DNA of 64,000 bases from Symsagittifera roscoffensis (taxonomy: Eukaryota > Xenacoelomorpha > Acoela > Convolutidae): NCBI RefSeq assembly GCF_963678635.1, contig NC_087069.1:37635329-37699328 (forward strand), in the 5' to 3' direction. Positions 21,541 through 34,439 of the stretch are shown in pieces (the stretch's first letter is position 1; every line of letters starts with the position of its first letter). A program made the translations under genes and the position numbers. The notes under the pieces were generated by a model. The model was given only the letters and a program-made list of their open reading frames with translations, had not been told where the DNA came from and searched no databases.

Positions 21541-23394
21541 TGGGGTTTGATTCTTCGGTTTCCCGTATGCCCAGCGTTTCGTAATGTTTTGGTTTTTCTT
21601 GCAGTAATCTTATTCCGATTTTGTTAATAGGCTCCTACGTATTATGTTTTATTTTTGATCATCCACTATGAAAAATGGTGTTGATTTTATATTCCATTCC
21701 TCAATTTTTAGTGCAACTATTAGTCTTCCTTTCGGAATAATAAATGCCAAAGTTCTTTGCCGCGTTTTCCGGAGGCATACATTTGAATGTTGTTGATTCG
21801 TCATTTTCTGCAATTTGAGTGCTGTTTGAAGTTTAGAAAGGACATCGGGATTCCCGAGTCTTCAATGGCGAAAAATGTTTTCGTGTTTGTTTTTAGTTTA
21901 ACAATATGTCCGCTTAAATTGTCGGTTTTTTCATCTAAGTTTTGTACCTCGAAGGCCTGAGATATTGCAATTACCGAAAAATCATCCGGTGGGAAATCTT
22001 CCCAGCAGTTAGTGGAATTTATTTCAGCGAAAGCTACTGGATCGTTTTCCGTCATCTCGTTGGTGCTTTCAGTTTCTTTTTGGCGTTCTTCTGTTCTATC
22101 TTCGAGATAATTAACCTTTATAGATCTAGATACTTTCGCAAAAGACCCTCAAATTGCGCATTTTGGGCAAAGTTCAACCATTGCTGGGCATGATTCTTGG
22201 TGTTTTTGGCCAAAGTGTCTGCCACACTTGCAGCATTGTTTCAGCTATGTGTTATAGGAGTTTACTTGTCCCCTTTTGTGTTCCACCTGTGGTGTTTTGT
22301 CGACCTCGAAGTCCGCCACCACCTTTTTACGTATACTAGTGATTAAATGAATCACCTCTATCTCGAGGATTTATGTAACGCACAGATTCTTGTTTCAATT
22401 TTGCTGATCTTTTGAATGGATTCGTTTTCATGGTTCGCATGTGTTCAATTCCTTTTTTCCAATGGGTTCCCTATTCGTATGCATCTTGTGGGCTTCGTGT
22501 TTCCGCGATTGTTTCTTTATTCACGTGGGCTGTAAAAATATCGTGAAAAAACTCGTCCTCTGCATCTCCTCAATTAGCGCGCAATGCTAATTCTTCGAAG
22601 TCCGCGTGAAATTGTTTCAATGTTTTGTTTTTCATCTGTTTGCTGCAAATAAAATTACCTCTTCCAAACCATTTGACTCTTTTTGTGATGACAATATCGT
22701 CTAGTGTAGTCGTTGTTGCATCGTGTAAGTTGAGTCTTGGCCTTTTCAGTTGTACTTGACATTGGCTTTATAAGTAGAAATAAGTAGCTCCTTACTTTCG
22801 CGTCAGCTTCGTCCCACGGGAAGGAGTTCCACAGTACCCCATTTTGTCTTTCCTTCTGGAATCTGTTTCCCCAATCATTTCGTTTTTGTTTTGATTTCGT
22901 ACATCTCGATTTTTTTTGAGCTTCATCATCGACGGATATTTCAAGTTCGTGTATGGGTTCTGATGGCTCAACCGAAGGAGGTTTTGCTTGCAATTTGTTT
23001 CTTACCTCTATTTCAACTTTTGTTAATACCGCCAATTCTAGTATGGCTGCCCATTCGGACCACTCCAACGGTTATTCTGCCGAAGCTTTTTCCCAGAATG
23101 GAGTGATACTCAGAGGGTTTTTCGTGTAGCCTGATGGATGCGACATGTCATACTTTTACGTATGAGAAGTTATAACACCGAATCAGAACGGATTGAAAAA
23201 CAATAATTCGCTTGTGAAGGTAAGTCAAAACAACAATACTGCTAAATCGTTTCATGACTAAGGAGCTTTTAGCTCAGACTCTTGGTTTTCTTAACTCACA
23301 CAAGGTCAAATGATCAACAGAAAAATGCTAATCACAATAAGCCTATATAAGTAATTAACATTGGTATAGTTTATCAACCCATACCGGTTGATAT
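21541..23394 (-). mobile_element. E2 copy in block C: protease, knuckle, gag and 5' LTR
   Basis: This matches 13690-16190 closely but lacks the 643-bp insertion. It includes a protease piece (22055-21801, with EDSGIPMSFLNF), an uninterrupted double zinc knuckle near 22245-22160 (CCKCGRHFGQKHQESC followed by CPKC), gag (23068-22655, mostly identical to 15865-15359) and the LTR at 23146-23394. RT and 3' LTR are absent because the block begins inside pol. Its gag frame ends earlier, after a short replacement near 22770. Confidence 0.8.
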
Positions 23395-23459
23395 GTCTAA
23401 AAAGCCTTCAATTCTCACCTTCTAGTATCCACTGCAGAGTAACCAAGGTGATATTGTTT

Positions 23460-25880
23460 TGTATGATGCCCTTACCCAGTTGTGGATCTAGTTTTTTCTT
23501 TCGCGGGGAGGAACACTTTTCATTAAATTTTCCAAATTTTTTTTGAGCAGAGCTGGATTTGTTGCTTGGAATAAAAACTAAAACTTAACTTTGTGTAAAA
23601 CTTAGTCAGAAAACCGTTTGAACCACGAAAAACATCTTTGAAAAACACAGTTGATAGAATCCAATTTTTTTGAAAAAGGGACATTTTTGCCTATTTTGAT
23701 GAGAAATTTGAGGCGCGATTTTTCTTTTGATATCGAATAAGTTAAATAAAAAAAAAGGTTAGTCCGAGTGCTAGCAGTGAACAAAAACAGACTAGAGTAC
23801 AAAAAGAAAAAGAGAAAATTGAGGAAAAAAATTGCAGTAACGATTTTCTGCGGGCTTTAGATAAAAAGCAGTTTTATTTTGTGACCCCACAAGCGTGACG
23901 GTAAAAAACATTTTTTCCATATTTAAAAAATCGTTGAAAGACCTAGATTGCTAATTTTAGTTACTGATTTTTTTTATTTTTTGAATGAGTAGCAGTGATT
24001 CATTGAAAAAATATTTGACTCCAGCAGAGGAAACCAAGCATAATTTGCGACCGGTGAACATTGTTTGAGTGAAAAACTTTTATCTTCAATTTTTTGGAAA
24101 AGATTCCAAAACAATCTGAAACAGTTTTGACACATTTCTACAATAACACAAATTGGAATGGATGAAAAATTGATAAATACGAGTTGAAAAGAAATTTAGT
24201 GAGTAATTTTGATGATGAAAAAAAAATGGCTTTTTAAAAAATGCCTAAAAAAACTTTTTACCAGTGAGAACAGAGAAGGTTATTAAAGTAAAAAAAAAGA
24301 ATGTGTCGAAACAGTGCAGAGAGAATTCAATCAGCAGACAACCCGATCAAGCCAGTCCCATAAAAAATCTGAAAAATCTGAGCTATTAGAAGAAAGGTTT
24401 TGGATCTATCGCCAAGTTGTGCCAAGCAAAGAAAAAATAATTTCAAAGAACCAGAACAACTGACTCTAGCAGCTGATGATGAGGCTCTTTTCAGTTTTGT
24501 AAGTTGAATGTTACTGGGTGAGCAATTAAAAAGTTTTTTTTGTAGCCATTAGTGGAAAGAATAGGAACTGAGACGTTTTTGTTGATTAAGTGAGAATAAC
24601 AAAATATTAATTAACATCTAAGATTTCCCGGTAAGGTGAGGTTAGACTGAGAGTAAATAACGAGAAAGGCAAACTTAAATTAGTTGAGCTGAAGTATACT
24701 TTGGACATTACCGAGCAATCAAAAAGTTTGGTAATTGAAGCAAAATTAAGGAAACTAGGAGCAGAAGTTGTGTTTGGTGCAACCTTATTTGTTTGTTAGA
24801 AAAAGTGATCAATTTTTTGTCTCAGAGAAGATTGAAACAGTGGAATTGTTTGATGGCTTAACACAACTTCAAACACTCAAGTCAATCGAAGAAACATGCA
24901 GAAGGAACGAAGATAAACGATTTGAAATTGGATGATTTTGAACCTTGTGAGTTGAAAATAGAAGAAAACACAGATACTTTAGGTCTTTTTTTGAAAATTT
25001 ACTTGCCGTATGTATTTAGTTGGCCACTAAGAGAGCTCCTTTTTGACTCCAAAAAACTACCTAAGGGTATTAGCAAAGCATACTGGTTTTTTAGCGTTAA
25101 GTGTTGATCAAAACAAAGTCTCAAAAAGCTGGACTAATTTTCGAAAAAGTAGAAAAAAAATTAGGGAAGCTGGATAAAAGTTTGATTTATCTGATTAAGG
25201 CAAGATTGTAGGAAAACTCAAAGAGCAAAATTTAGAAAATTTAGTTTTGACGAATCTGAGCAATTTATTTTCGATAAAAGAGGGAAAATTACTTCCATGA
25301 AACATTAGGCGAGGGAGCAATTATGGAAAAGTACTGAAAAATTTATTGAAGAAGCTTTAGAAGACTCTGCTTGGCAGGAAAGTAAGAAAAAAAAAGAAAA
25401 AAAAACATTTTCTAGAGAAAAAGGTTTTAGGATTTAGCTAGAAACAGAGGACGAAAACCCAGCAGTAGGAAATTGCAATTTGCTTTGAAATAAGGTCCAA
25501 ATGATGACATTAGTAGGAACAAGGCTAGATTTGTCAAAAAGTTAAAAAACCAGACTAGTTGGGCGGTATCAGTGAAAAGCAGGTTTACTAATTAAAGAAA
25601 GACTTGAGTTTATTGGCATATTAGGCAACTTGGATAGGATATTTAATGCGCATTTGGAAGTGGTTGTCGATAAATAGGCTTGCTTTGCCGTTAGTGAACA
25701 ATCAATAAACCACGGAAAAACAAAACATTGTGCCATAAAAATACATTCCCATCAGTCCCTTAATTCCGATCACTTCACTCTGTAACCAAATGCAATTCGT
25801 ATCATTTCCATGCTGTCGAAATTCCCCGAGTTTACGGCCCAAGGGGAACTTTAAAGCAATGCGCTCTTTTTTAAAATTGT
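23460..25880 (+). pseudogene. Decayed Ty1/copia-like gag-pol (copy C)
   Basis: It is near-identical to 16272-18660, including the same frame breaks and the same stop inside the RNase H DNQ-like motif (about 25670). It keeps the same 61-codon open piece at 24922-25107. It adds no protein information beyond copy A, but shows that the element was already dead when duplicated. Confidence 0.6.
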
Positions 25881-26295
25881 AGACATGTCTGAGGTGAAAA
25901 ATATAATTAAGTTAAAATTATAGAGCCGAGCATCGGTTAGTTCGCTGATTCTTTGATTGCACATCTTTCGATGGCCATGCTTACTTGTGCCAAGAAGAAA
26001 AATTTTTATGCAGAAAACATTTGACGTGCTAATATGCCCATACAGTTGATCCCTGCAGCTTCGTTTGGGTCACGGATTGCCCAGTTTGTTCTTGTTATTT
26101 AACACGCCTTCTAGATAAGAAAAACTAATCTTGCAGAAAAGCTATAATTTGAATCGCGGGAAAGCTGTTAGCGTTTTCAAGTTTTGTTAGCTCGGTTTTA
26201 AGATAGTCAGGATTTGAACAGAAGTTTCCTACTTTTTACATCCAGGAAAAAATGGTCTGATCATAGAAACCCTCTTGTGTTATGTTTTGATGAAT

Positions 26296-29200
26296 TTACG
26301 TTTTTTTTTGTTTAACACCCACCAAAATCAAGTGGACTAAAAAAATTTGTCCATAAGCTTGCTTGGATGTACCATAGTTTTCTAACTCATACAACGCTTT
26401 AAGTTTGCTAACAAAATCCACGTCTTCGGTATTGCACTTGAAACATGTTGACAACGCTCCAGACGATGAAGGGAGTGGGCCACTCAAAACCCAATCTACC
26501 GGCAGACGAAAAGCCATTGGAGTGGAGTTTTCCTGTCTGAATCATAAATTTATCAATGAATGGGCGTATGTGGTGATAAACGTCATGACCAATTACCATT
26601 TCGATGTACAAATAACTTTAACGAACTGGTTTTATTGGTTTCACGTACGGAAACTTTTCTTGAAGGGCCGCAACATCAACCTTTTGAACCCAACATTAAT
26701 TTCATCCTTCACGTAAGCGGTTACATTGTAGGTATAGTCTTTGTTATTTATGTCAGCGGATATTCTGACCTCGATTAACTCAGTCGAAATTTTGTTTGTT
26801 GAGTTGAAACTATGCAGGGTCAAATCACATTTTTTCCATGACCAGGTCAGACGGAGGGTCAAGCTTGCGAAAAATTAGGAGTGATTGCTCGAGGAATCAC
26901 ATAAAATGAGCGCGTTATTGGTTTTCGACTTTGATGATATACTTCAATCAATAAACTGGAGAAGATTTTTAACGACCTGCACGGATGCGGAACAAGACGA
27001 AGCTGATTTTTGCGCCGGAGTTTTTTCGGTAGAAGACTTGTTTTCTTCCTTTCGAGGAGAAAAATGCGGTCTGCACCATGCAAAAGGACATTGTGCGTAC
27101 TTTCGCTTTCAGATGTAGTGCATTCCCTAGCCTTAGGGCAATTACAGAAAGTGTGGTCCGCTTGGTGACAGGAGAAACAGATTTTCTTCTCTCCGCGAAA
27201 CTTTGCTTTTTGGGTAGGGATTTTTTCCTTAAAGACCATGCATACCCATGACGGATGTTTACCAGCGCAAAGCGGGCAGGGAGGATATTCAACCTTGTTC
27301 ATTGAGCACTGGATGCAAAAACTCGGGTGATAGTTTTTGTCTTGACGAGCTCCTCGGCTTTTGATTTACCTTGGAAAAGTTTCATGCGCTCATGCGTTTT
27401 GGCTTTTGTTTCAACCACTCGTTGAAATCAGGGAGACTAGGGCAAAATCAATTGCGCTTGACCGCTTACGATAGCCAAGACTCCTTCATATCAGGATGCA
27501 AAATTTATAAAGCTTGATTCAAGATGGCCGTTTCTTTTCGGATCGTCCTCATATGACAACAATCGAAACTCACCAAAAAGACTTCAATTAACACAAGCAG
27601 AATTCAAAATGCCCTCAGAATTTTCCATTATTGGTGGAACGCTGTTAAATTTTTCGTGGTGGGCGCTCACGATGGTTTGAGGTTGTCCAAATTTTGTTCA
27701 AGGACCCTTTGCGAATCAACCTCAGTCCGAAACTGACTTTTCTATTCATGCCATTCCAACGGATTAGTATCAAACTTGAAAGCTTGCGTTCGGGTAAGGG
27801 AACTTTCCAGTTCGATGCCAAGACTTCGGCGAAGTATCGAACGGATTTCGATTGCGATGGCGGTTTGACATCATTCGGGACAGGTTGCGAGCGCATTTGA
27901 GCGGCTGATGAACGGACGAGCAGGGGAATATCCGACGCAAGGGAATATCCGAGGGTACTTGCTCGTTTGCCGGAGTGAAATAGTAAACTGCTCAACGGCA
28001 GTTTGGAGGGGCAGCGGATGTTACTGCCTCACTTACGAGCGTTGACTCATTCAAAATTAAACGGTTGCAACTTGCAGGGGTCGGTGTTGCAGTTGCAGGG
28101 AACCACGATGCGGGGTTCGGGTTAGAGAACTGACTGAAGTGGTGGAGATGACCTACAATTGTTACTGCCGAAACAACTGCTGTATGAGGAAGTAAATTTA
28201 TATACAAAAATGATGGAAATATGTAGGATATGAAAGACAAGTAAGGTCCGTTTTATCGCTTCCGAGGGAAGTAGTTGCAGGCTCAACATACTTTGGTTTC
28301 AAATACATACTTTGGTTTCAACATACTTGGATTTCAAATCAAACATTACAGGCTCAGCATTAATCAACTGTTTTGCAATAAAAACAACTGTAGTTGTGTT
28401 ACATCGTGATTTAATTTCGACCCATAATTGCCGATTTTTTTGCTAGTGCGAGTACAAGTAAGAGATTTAGGAATCATGGAAGGTACTTCAGCTCCATGCA
28501 TCATCGTAGAAAAAAAAGCATAATTGGGCATTACACACAGTAACGACAAACACCGGAGAGTTATAGGAAAACTTAGTTAATCCAGAAGTGTATGCAGTCT
28601 TTTTGGTTACGGTCACTACTGGATTCAATTTCAGCGCATTTTCCACCCAAGTTTCTGTGGGTTTATCTGCTGTTTCCATGTGGGAGCTGACCGAGCTAAC
28701 AAACAAGACTACATAGCTGGAGTCTTCCCCCAATTCAGCTTCAGCTGTTTTGGTTTCAACACACTTTTTCTATCCTACTTGTGGATTTTTACTTCTTCCA
28801 ACATGTGCTTGGTTGCTAGTTAGCGCATTGACGCTTCATTTGACTCTCGATCTCTTCTGTTCTTAACTAAGCCAACAAAAACTCTTTCTTATGTTGACTG
28901 GAAGTCATTGAGACTGTTTTACTCTGACCTCAGATCCTAGACCGATGTGAACTTTGGCATTGTTTGAACCTTTCGAGGGACCTACTTCCCTAGAACGGGA
29001 TAAAACGGACCTTACATGTTTTTCAGATCCTACATAGTTCCTAGCTTTCTGAATTAGCTCATCATGTCTTTTTGTCAACAGGTCAAGCCACTGTTCCTAT
29101 TCCTCTTAAAACTTATCTCTATTAGTAGATTTTTCCGCCATTTGACATTCTGATGTATTTCTCAATAATAATCTTTCGGTTTTCGATCTATATGGCTTCT

Positions 29201-29642
29201 TGAATGTATTCATCAACATTGAGGAGCTCAATTTCCAAATTGCGCCGTGATTCGAGAAGCTTTTGTAGTTTCTGGCCTGATTCTGATTCCTTGTTCCAAA
29301 CTGTTACGATGTGCTGTTACGTTTAAAGAGAAGGATGTGACAAACCTTAATTCAGTACAAAAATAAACGAAATGACAATGAAGACTTGTAACATAACTGC
29401 ATCCATTTCTACAACCTTTACATCGCCAAACTTCTGAGCTAAAGACCTATATGCCTCGAATAGGTGCTCCTGCAATGTGACTATAACCCTTGCCTTATTG
29501 TTAGGGTGCACATTTTTGGTCCAGAGTTTTCAGAAAAATTGAAGGACTTGTTTCTTAAGTGAAAATTTTTTATCGAAAAAAGTGTCTAGTACATGTTACC
29601 GTGTTTTTCCATAGTTAATCCATGAAAAACTTTAAAGTGCAT
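26296..29642 (-). pseudogene. BEL/Pao gag-protease remnant, copy P1
   Basis: Minus-strand order from the right: N-terminal gag with coiled-coil-like residues (about 29270-29110); a 28733-28488 piece of unknown type (MGEDSSYVVLFVSS); capsid-like LELSSLILIRWNGMN region with shifts (27900-27650); a zinc-knuckle cluster at 27302-26859 (CPLCAGKHPSWVC, then CFSCHQADHTFCNC) typical of BEL/Pao Gag; and protease (26862-26296) ending in WVLSGPLPSSSGALSTC. RT, RNase H and integrase are missing. Its stops and frameshifts are largely shared with P2. Confidence 0.8.
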
Positions 29643-32560
29643 CAAACCCAATCTACCGGCAGACGAAAAGCCATTGGAGTGGAGTTTTCCTGTCTGCATC
29701 ATGAATATCAATGAATGGGCGTATGTGGTGATAAACGTCATGACCAATTACCATTTCGATGTACGAACAGATTTACCGAACTGGTTTTATTGGTTTCACG
29801 TATGGAAACTTTTCTTGAATGGCTGCAACATCAACCTTTTGAGACCCAACATTAATTTCATCCTTCACGTAAGCGGTTACATTGAAGGTATAGTCTTTGT
29901 TATTTATGTCAGCGGGTAGTCTGACCTCGATTAACTCAGTCGAAGTTTTGTTTGTTGATTTGAAACTATGCAGGGTCAAATCAAATTTTTTCCCTGTCCT
30001 TGCGAAAAATTAGGAGTGATTGCTCGAGGAATCACATAAAATGAGCGCGTTATTGGTTTTCGACTTAGATGATATACTTCAATCAATAAACTGGAGAAGA
30101 TTTTTAACGACCTGCACTGATGCGGAACAAGAAGAAGCTGATTTTTGCGCCGGAGTTTTTTCGGTAGAAGACTTGTTTTCTTCCTTTCGAGGAAAAAAAT
30201 GCCGTCTGCACCATGCAAAAGGACATTGTGCGTACTTTCGTTTTCAGATGTAGTGCATTCCCTAGCCTTAGGGCAATTACAGAAAGTGTGGTCCGCTTGG
30301 AGACAGGAGAAACAGATTTTCTTCTCTCCGCAAAACTTTGCTTTTTGGGTAAGGCTTTTTTCCTTAAAGACCATGCATACCCATGACGGATGTTTACCAG
30401 CGCACAGCGGGCAGGGAGGATATTCAACCTTGTTCATTGAGCACTGGATGCAAAAACTCGGTTGGTAGTTTTTGTCTTGACGAGCTCCTCGGCTTTTGAT
30501 TTACCTTGGAAAAGTTTCATACGCTCATGCGTTTCGGCTTTTGTTTCAACCACTCGTTGAAATCAGGGAGACTAGGGCAAAATCAATTGCGCTTGACCGC
30601 TTAGGATAGCCAAGTCTCCTTCATATCAGGATGCAAATTTTATAAAGCTTGATTCAAGATGGCCGTTTCTTTTCACATCGTCCTCATATGACAACGATCG
30701 AAACACACCATAAAGACTTCAATTAACACAAGCAGAATTCAAAATGCCCTCAGAATTTTCCATTATTGGTGGAACGCTGTTAAATTTTTCGTGGTGGGCG
30801 CTCACGATGGTTTGAGGTTGTCCAAATTTTGTTCAAGGACCCTTTGCGAATCAACCTCAGTCCGAAACTGACTTTTCCATTCATGCCATTCCAACGGATT
30901 AGTATCAAACTTGAAAGCTCCAGTTCGGGTAAGGGAACCTTCCTGTTCGATGCCAAGACTTCGGCGAAGTATCGAACGGATATCGATTGCGATATCGGTT
31001 TGACATCATTCGGGACAGGTTGCGAGCGGTTTTGAGCGGCTGATGAACGGACGAGCAGGGGAATATCCGACGCAATCGGTGATTGCAAGGGTACTTGCTC
31101 GTTTGCCGGAGTGAAATAGTAAACTGCTCAACGGCTGTTGTACGGTGTTTGGAGGGGCAGCGGATGTTACTGCCTCACTTACGTGCGTTGACTCATTCAA
31201 AACTAAAGGGTTGCAACTTGCAGGGGTCGGTGTTGCAGTTGCAGGGAACCACGATGCGGGGTTCGGGTTAGAGAACTGACTGAATTGTTGGAGATGACCT
31301 ACAATTGTTACTGCCGAAACAACTGCAGTATGAGGAAGTAAATTTATATTCAAAAATGATGGAGATAATTAGGATATGAAAGACAAGTAAGGTCCGTTTT
31401 ATCAATTCCGAGGGAAGTAGTTGCAGGCTCAACATACTTTGGTTTCAAATACATACTTTGGTTTCAACATCTTTGGATTTCAAATCAAAAAATACAGGCT
31501 CAGCATTAATCAACTGTTTTGCAATAAAAACAGCTGTAGTTGTGTTACATCGTGATTTAATTTCGACCCATAATTGCCGATTTTTTTGCTAGTGCGAGTA
31601 CAAGTAAGAGATTTAGGAATCATGGAAGGTACTTCAGCCCCATGCATCATCGTAGAAAAAAAGCATAATTGGGTATTACACACAGTAACGACATCCATCG
31701 GGGCGTTATAGGAAAACTTAGTTAATCCAGAAGTGTATGCAGTCTTTTTGGTTACGGTCACTACTGGATTCAATTTCAGCGCATTTTCCACCCAAATTTC
31801 TGTGGGTTTATCTGCTGTTTCCACGTGGGAGCTGACCGAGCTAACAAACAAGACTACATAGCTGGAGTCTTCCCCCAATTCAGCTTCAGCTGTTTTGGTT
31901 TCAACACACTCTTTCTATCCTACTTGTGGATTTGTACTTCTTCCAACCTGTGCTTGGTTGCTAGTTAGCGCATTGACGCTTCATTTGACTCTCGATCTCT
32001 TCTGTTCTAAACTAAGCCAACAAAAAATTCTTTCTTATGTTGACTGGAAGTCATTGAGACTGTTTTACTCTGACCTGAGATCCTAGACCGATGTGAACTT
32101 TGGCATTGTTTGAACCTTTCGAGGGACCTACTTCCCTAGAACGGGATAAAACGGACCTGACATGTTTTTCAGATCCTACATAGTTCCTAGCTTTCTGAAT
32201 TAGCTCATCATGTCTTTTTGTCAACAGGTCAAGCCAGTGCTCCTATTCCTCTTAAAATTTATCTCTGTTAGTAGATTTTTCCGCCATTTGACATTCTGAT
32301 GTATTTCTCAATAATAATCTTTCGTTTTTTGATCTATATGGCTTCTTGAATGTATTTATCAGCCTTGAGGAGCTCAATTTTCAAATTGCGCCGTGATTCG
32401 AGAAGCTTTTGTAGTTTCTGGCCTGATTCTGATTCCTTGAGCCAAACTGTTACGATGTGCTGTTACGTTTAAAGAAAGGGACGTGACAAACCTTAATTCA
32501 GTACAAAAATAAACGAAACGACAATGAAGACTTGTAACATAACTGCATCCATTTCTACAA
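29643..32560 (-). pseudogene. BEL/Pao gag-protease remnant, copy P2
   Basis: This is a second, direct copy of P1 with the same domains. The zinc-knuckle cluster lies at 30437-29976 (CPLCAGKHPSWVC, CFSCLQADHTFCNC, then STHNVLLHGAD), followed by the start of protease at 29979-29773. Upstream pieces at 31353-30780 hold Pro/Ala/Ser-rich residues and the capsid start, 31878-31510 is the unknown MGEDSSYVV piece, and about 32430-32270 reads LLESRRNLKIELLKADKYIQ, a helix typical of BEL/Pao Gag N-termini. The copy breaks off on the left at the duplication joint, before the protease C-terminal part. Confidence 0.8.
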
Positions 32561-33499
32561 CCTTTACATCGCCAAACTACTGAGCTAAAGACCTATATGC
32601 CTCAAATAGGTGCTCCTGCAATGTGACTAAGATGAGAGTGCAATGCTTAAAGAGCACCCGTTGCTTCTTGTTCAACTTATTTTTCCTCTTAGTGTTAGCA
32701 ACACATACTTTGTGGTTTTTGCCGTATCTGCGAATGATTCGGAAAGGTTTGATTTCTAATTTATCGTACTGGTGTAACGCCAAGTACTGTTTGCACAAAC
32801 TCTTATCCTTGTTTTATGACGTCAAGCCAAACCACGATGGTCGATTGTTGGTATAAAAAGGACTCAAAGTTGAACAATTTTACGGATTGAAACTTAGACC
32901 GGATGTGGCTAAAAATTTATCATCAAATTCATTGCGGAGTGACGCGGGTAGTTTTTCCAGATGGTGATGCAACGAAAGAGCTTGCACCGAAAATGAAAAT
33001 CATTGTTGGTTTTATACCCAAAAACGGATGCGGCAGATTTTTTGACTTTAGAAAAGTTTTCGGATAGATTTAGTGGTTGTTGTATAAATTAAGTCGAAGC
33101 TCTTTCAATCACTCCGAGTAAACCTGAGGTCCCCGGAGCTTAGGCTTTCTTATACGACTGGGGTTTTTTGAGTTGATATAACTTAGATTGAAACTTTCAA
33201 GCGTTCCGGTCCAGAGCGTTACGTTTTGTTCAAAAATCCATTTCTGAATTTATTTTCAGTTTTGTACAGTTTTTATAGAAGGAAGTTTACCAGGTTGAAA
33301 CAAATTAAAAATTGGGTCCATTTATTCACAAAAACTATAACCCTTGCCTTATTGTTAGGGTGCACATTTTTGGTCCAGAGTTTTCAGAAAAATTGAAGGA
33401 CTTGTTTCTTAAGTGAAAAATTTTTATCGAAAAAAGTGTCTAGTACATGTTACCGTGTTTTTCCATAGTTAATCCATGAAAAGCTTTAAAGTGCATCAA
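32561..33499. other. Right flank of the BEL/Pao copies
   Basis: A 73-codon minus-strand open frame at 32798-32577 reads into the gag N-terminal helix sequence (EHLFEAYRSLAQ) and may be an upstream exon or leader. Nothing else is recognised. The segment from 33334 to 33499 is repeated at 29485-29642, marking the end of the duplicated unit. About 708 bp (32626-33333) is absent from the P1 equivalent. Confidence 0.5.
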
Positions 33500-33624
33500 A
33501 GACTTTCTGAAATGGATTGCAAAACTGACTATTGCAAAAATTTAAGCGTCAAACTATGGTTTAGGTCCGTCTTACAGCGTTCGTTCGCTGCTTTACTCAG
33601 CTGTGATCACTGCTGTAACATCCA

Positions 33625-33810
33625 GAGTAGTCACAAATAGTTGCCCCGAGCACCCAAGGTTAGTCGCAAAACTCACAGGTGGTGCCCCACAAGTAGTCGC
33701 CCCGAGACACACTGGGTAATTGCACCGAGACAAACACAGGATCCAGGTTAGTCGTCCGACACAAACAGGGTAGCTGTTCCAACACACTGGGTAGTTGCGC
33801 CGAGACGCAC
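33625..33810. repeat. Degenerate minisatellite, about 24-bp unit
   Basis: At least five diverged units of the pattern GTAGTCGCCCCGAGACACAC with small indels occur here. The open frame on the minus strand (33826-33593, Cys/Val-rich) is a by-product of this repeat. Confidence 0.7.
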
Positions 33811-33869
33811 AAAAAAACAAGCTCAAAAAGGCCTCCGATGGGTATGATTGAAGCTAGCGACCTGCCCCT

Positions 33870-34040
33870 TCCGGCTACTGGCTACTGTACCGCTACACAG
33901 AGCAATCGGCGAGACACTGTCCTCCTACTGTAGAGGCCTTGTCCGACACTAGCCCTGTCCGGCTGATGTAGAGCCACTGTCCGACTCTTGCTGTGTCATT
34001 GCCTTGCCCTGTCTCGCTACTGTATTCAGTGATACACTGG
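33870..34040. repeat. Degenerate short repeats of CTGTCCG/TACTGTA type
   Basis: GC-richer than its surroundings, this stretch has recurring CACTGTCC, GGCTACTGTA and TGTAGAG words. Period is irregular. No gene is seen between here and 34440. Confidence 0.5.
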
Positions 34041-34439
34041 CTCCCGGGACTCCGCAACAAAAAATGCTAACTCAAACTACACTGCGATCAAAACTATAAC
34101 TCATCAGGGATTAAATTCGAATATTTTTCTACATTCCATATGCTTTTTATGACAAAAAAGCTATATTCAGCACCGAAGTGTTGAGCGTCTCAGTGTGTTC
34201 AAGCTTTGGCAAATCACGGTTTTGATAGACGAAAACTTGTCAATCATGGTCGGCCAATGCCGTTTTATGAACTAGTTTAAATAGCTTAACAAACAGAAAA
34301 GGTTTTTCTGGGGGGCTCGAACCCGATTACTGAACGAAAATTTATGCCCCTTCAAGTTCGGCGCATATTTGAGTTTTAGAAAGGAAATGACCTAGGCTTG
34401 ATTCGAACTTAGGCCGAACCCGCCGGAACGCACTGTGTA

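Noticed and set aside
34300-34345. tRNA-like B box (GGTTCGAGCC on the minus strand)
   Set aside because: The flanking bases do not pair into a T-stem, and no A box or cloverleaf could be drawn.
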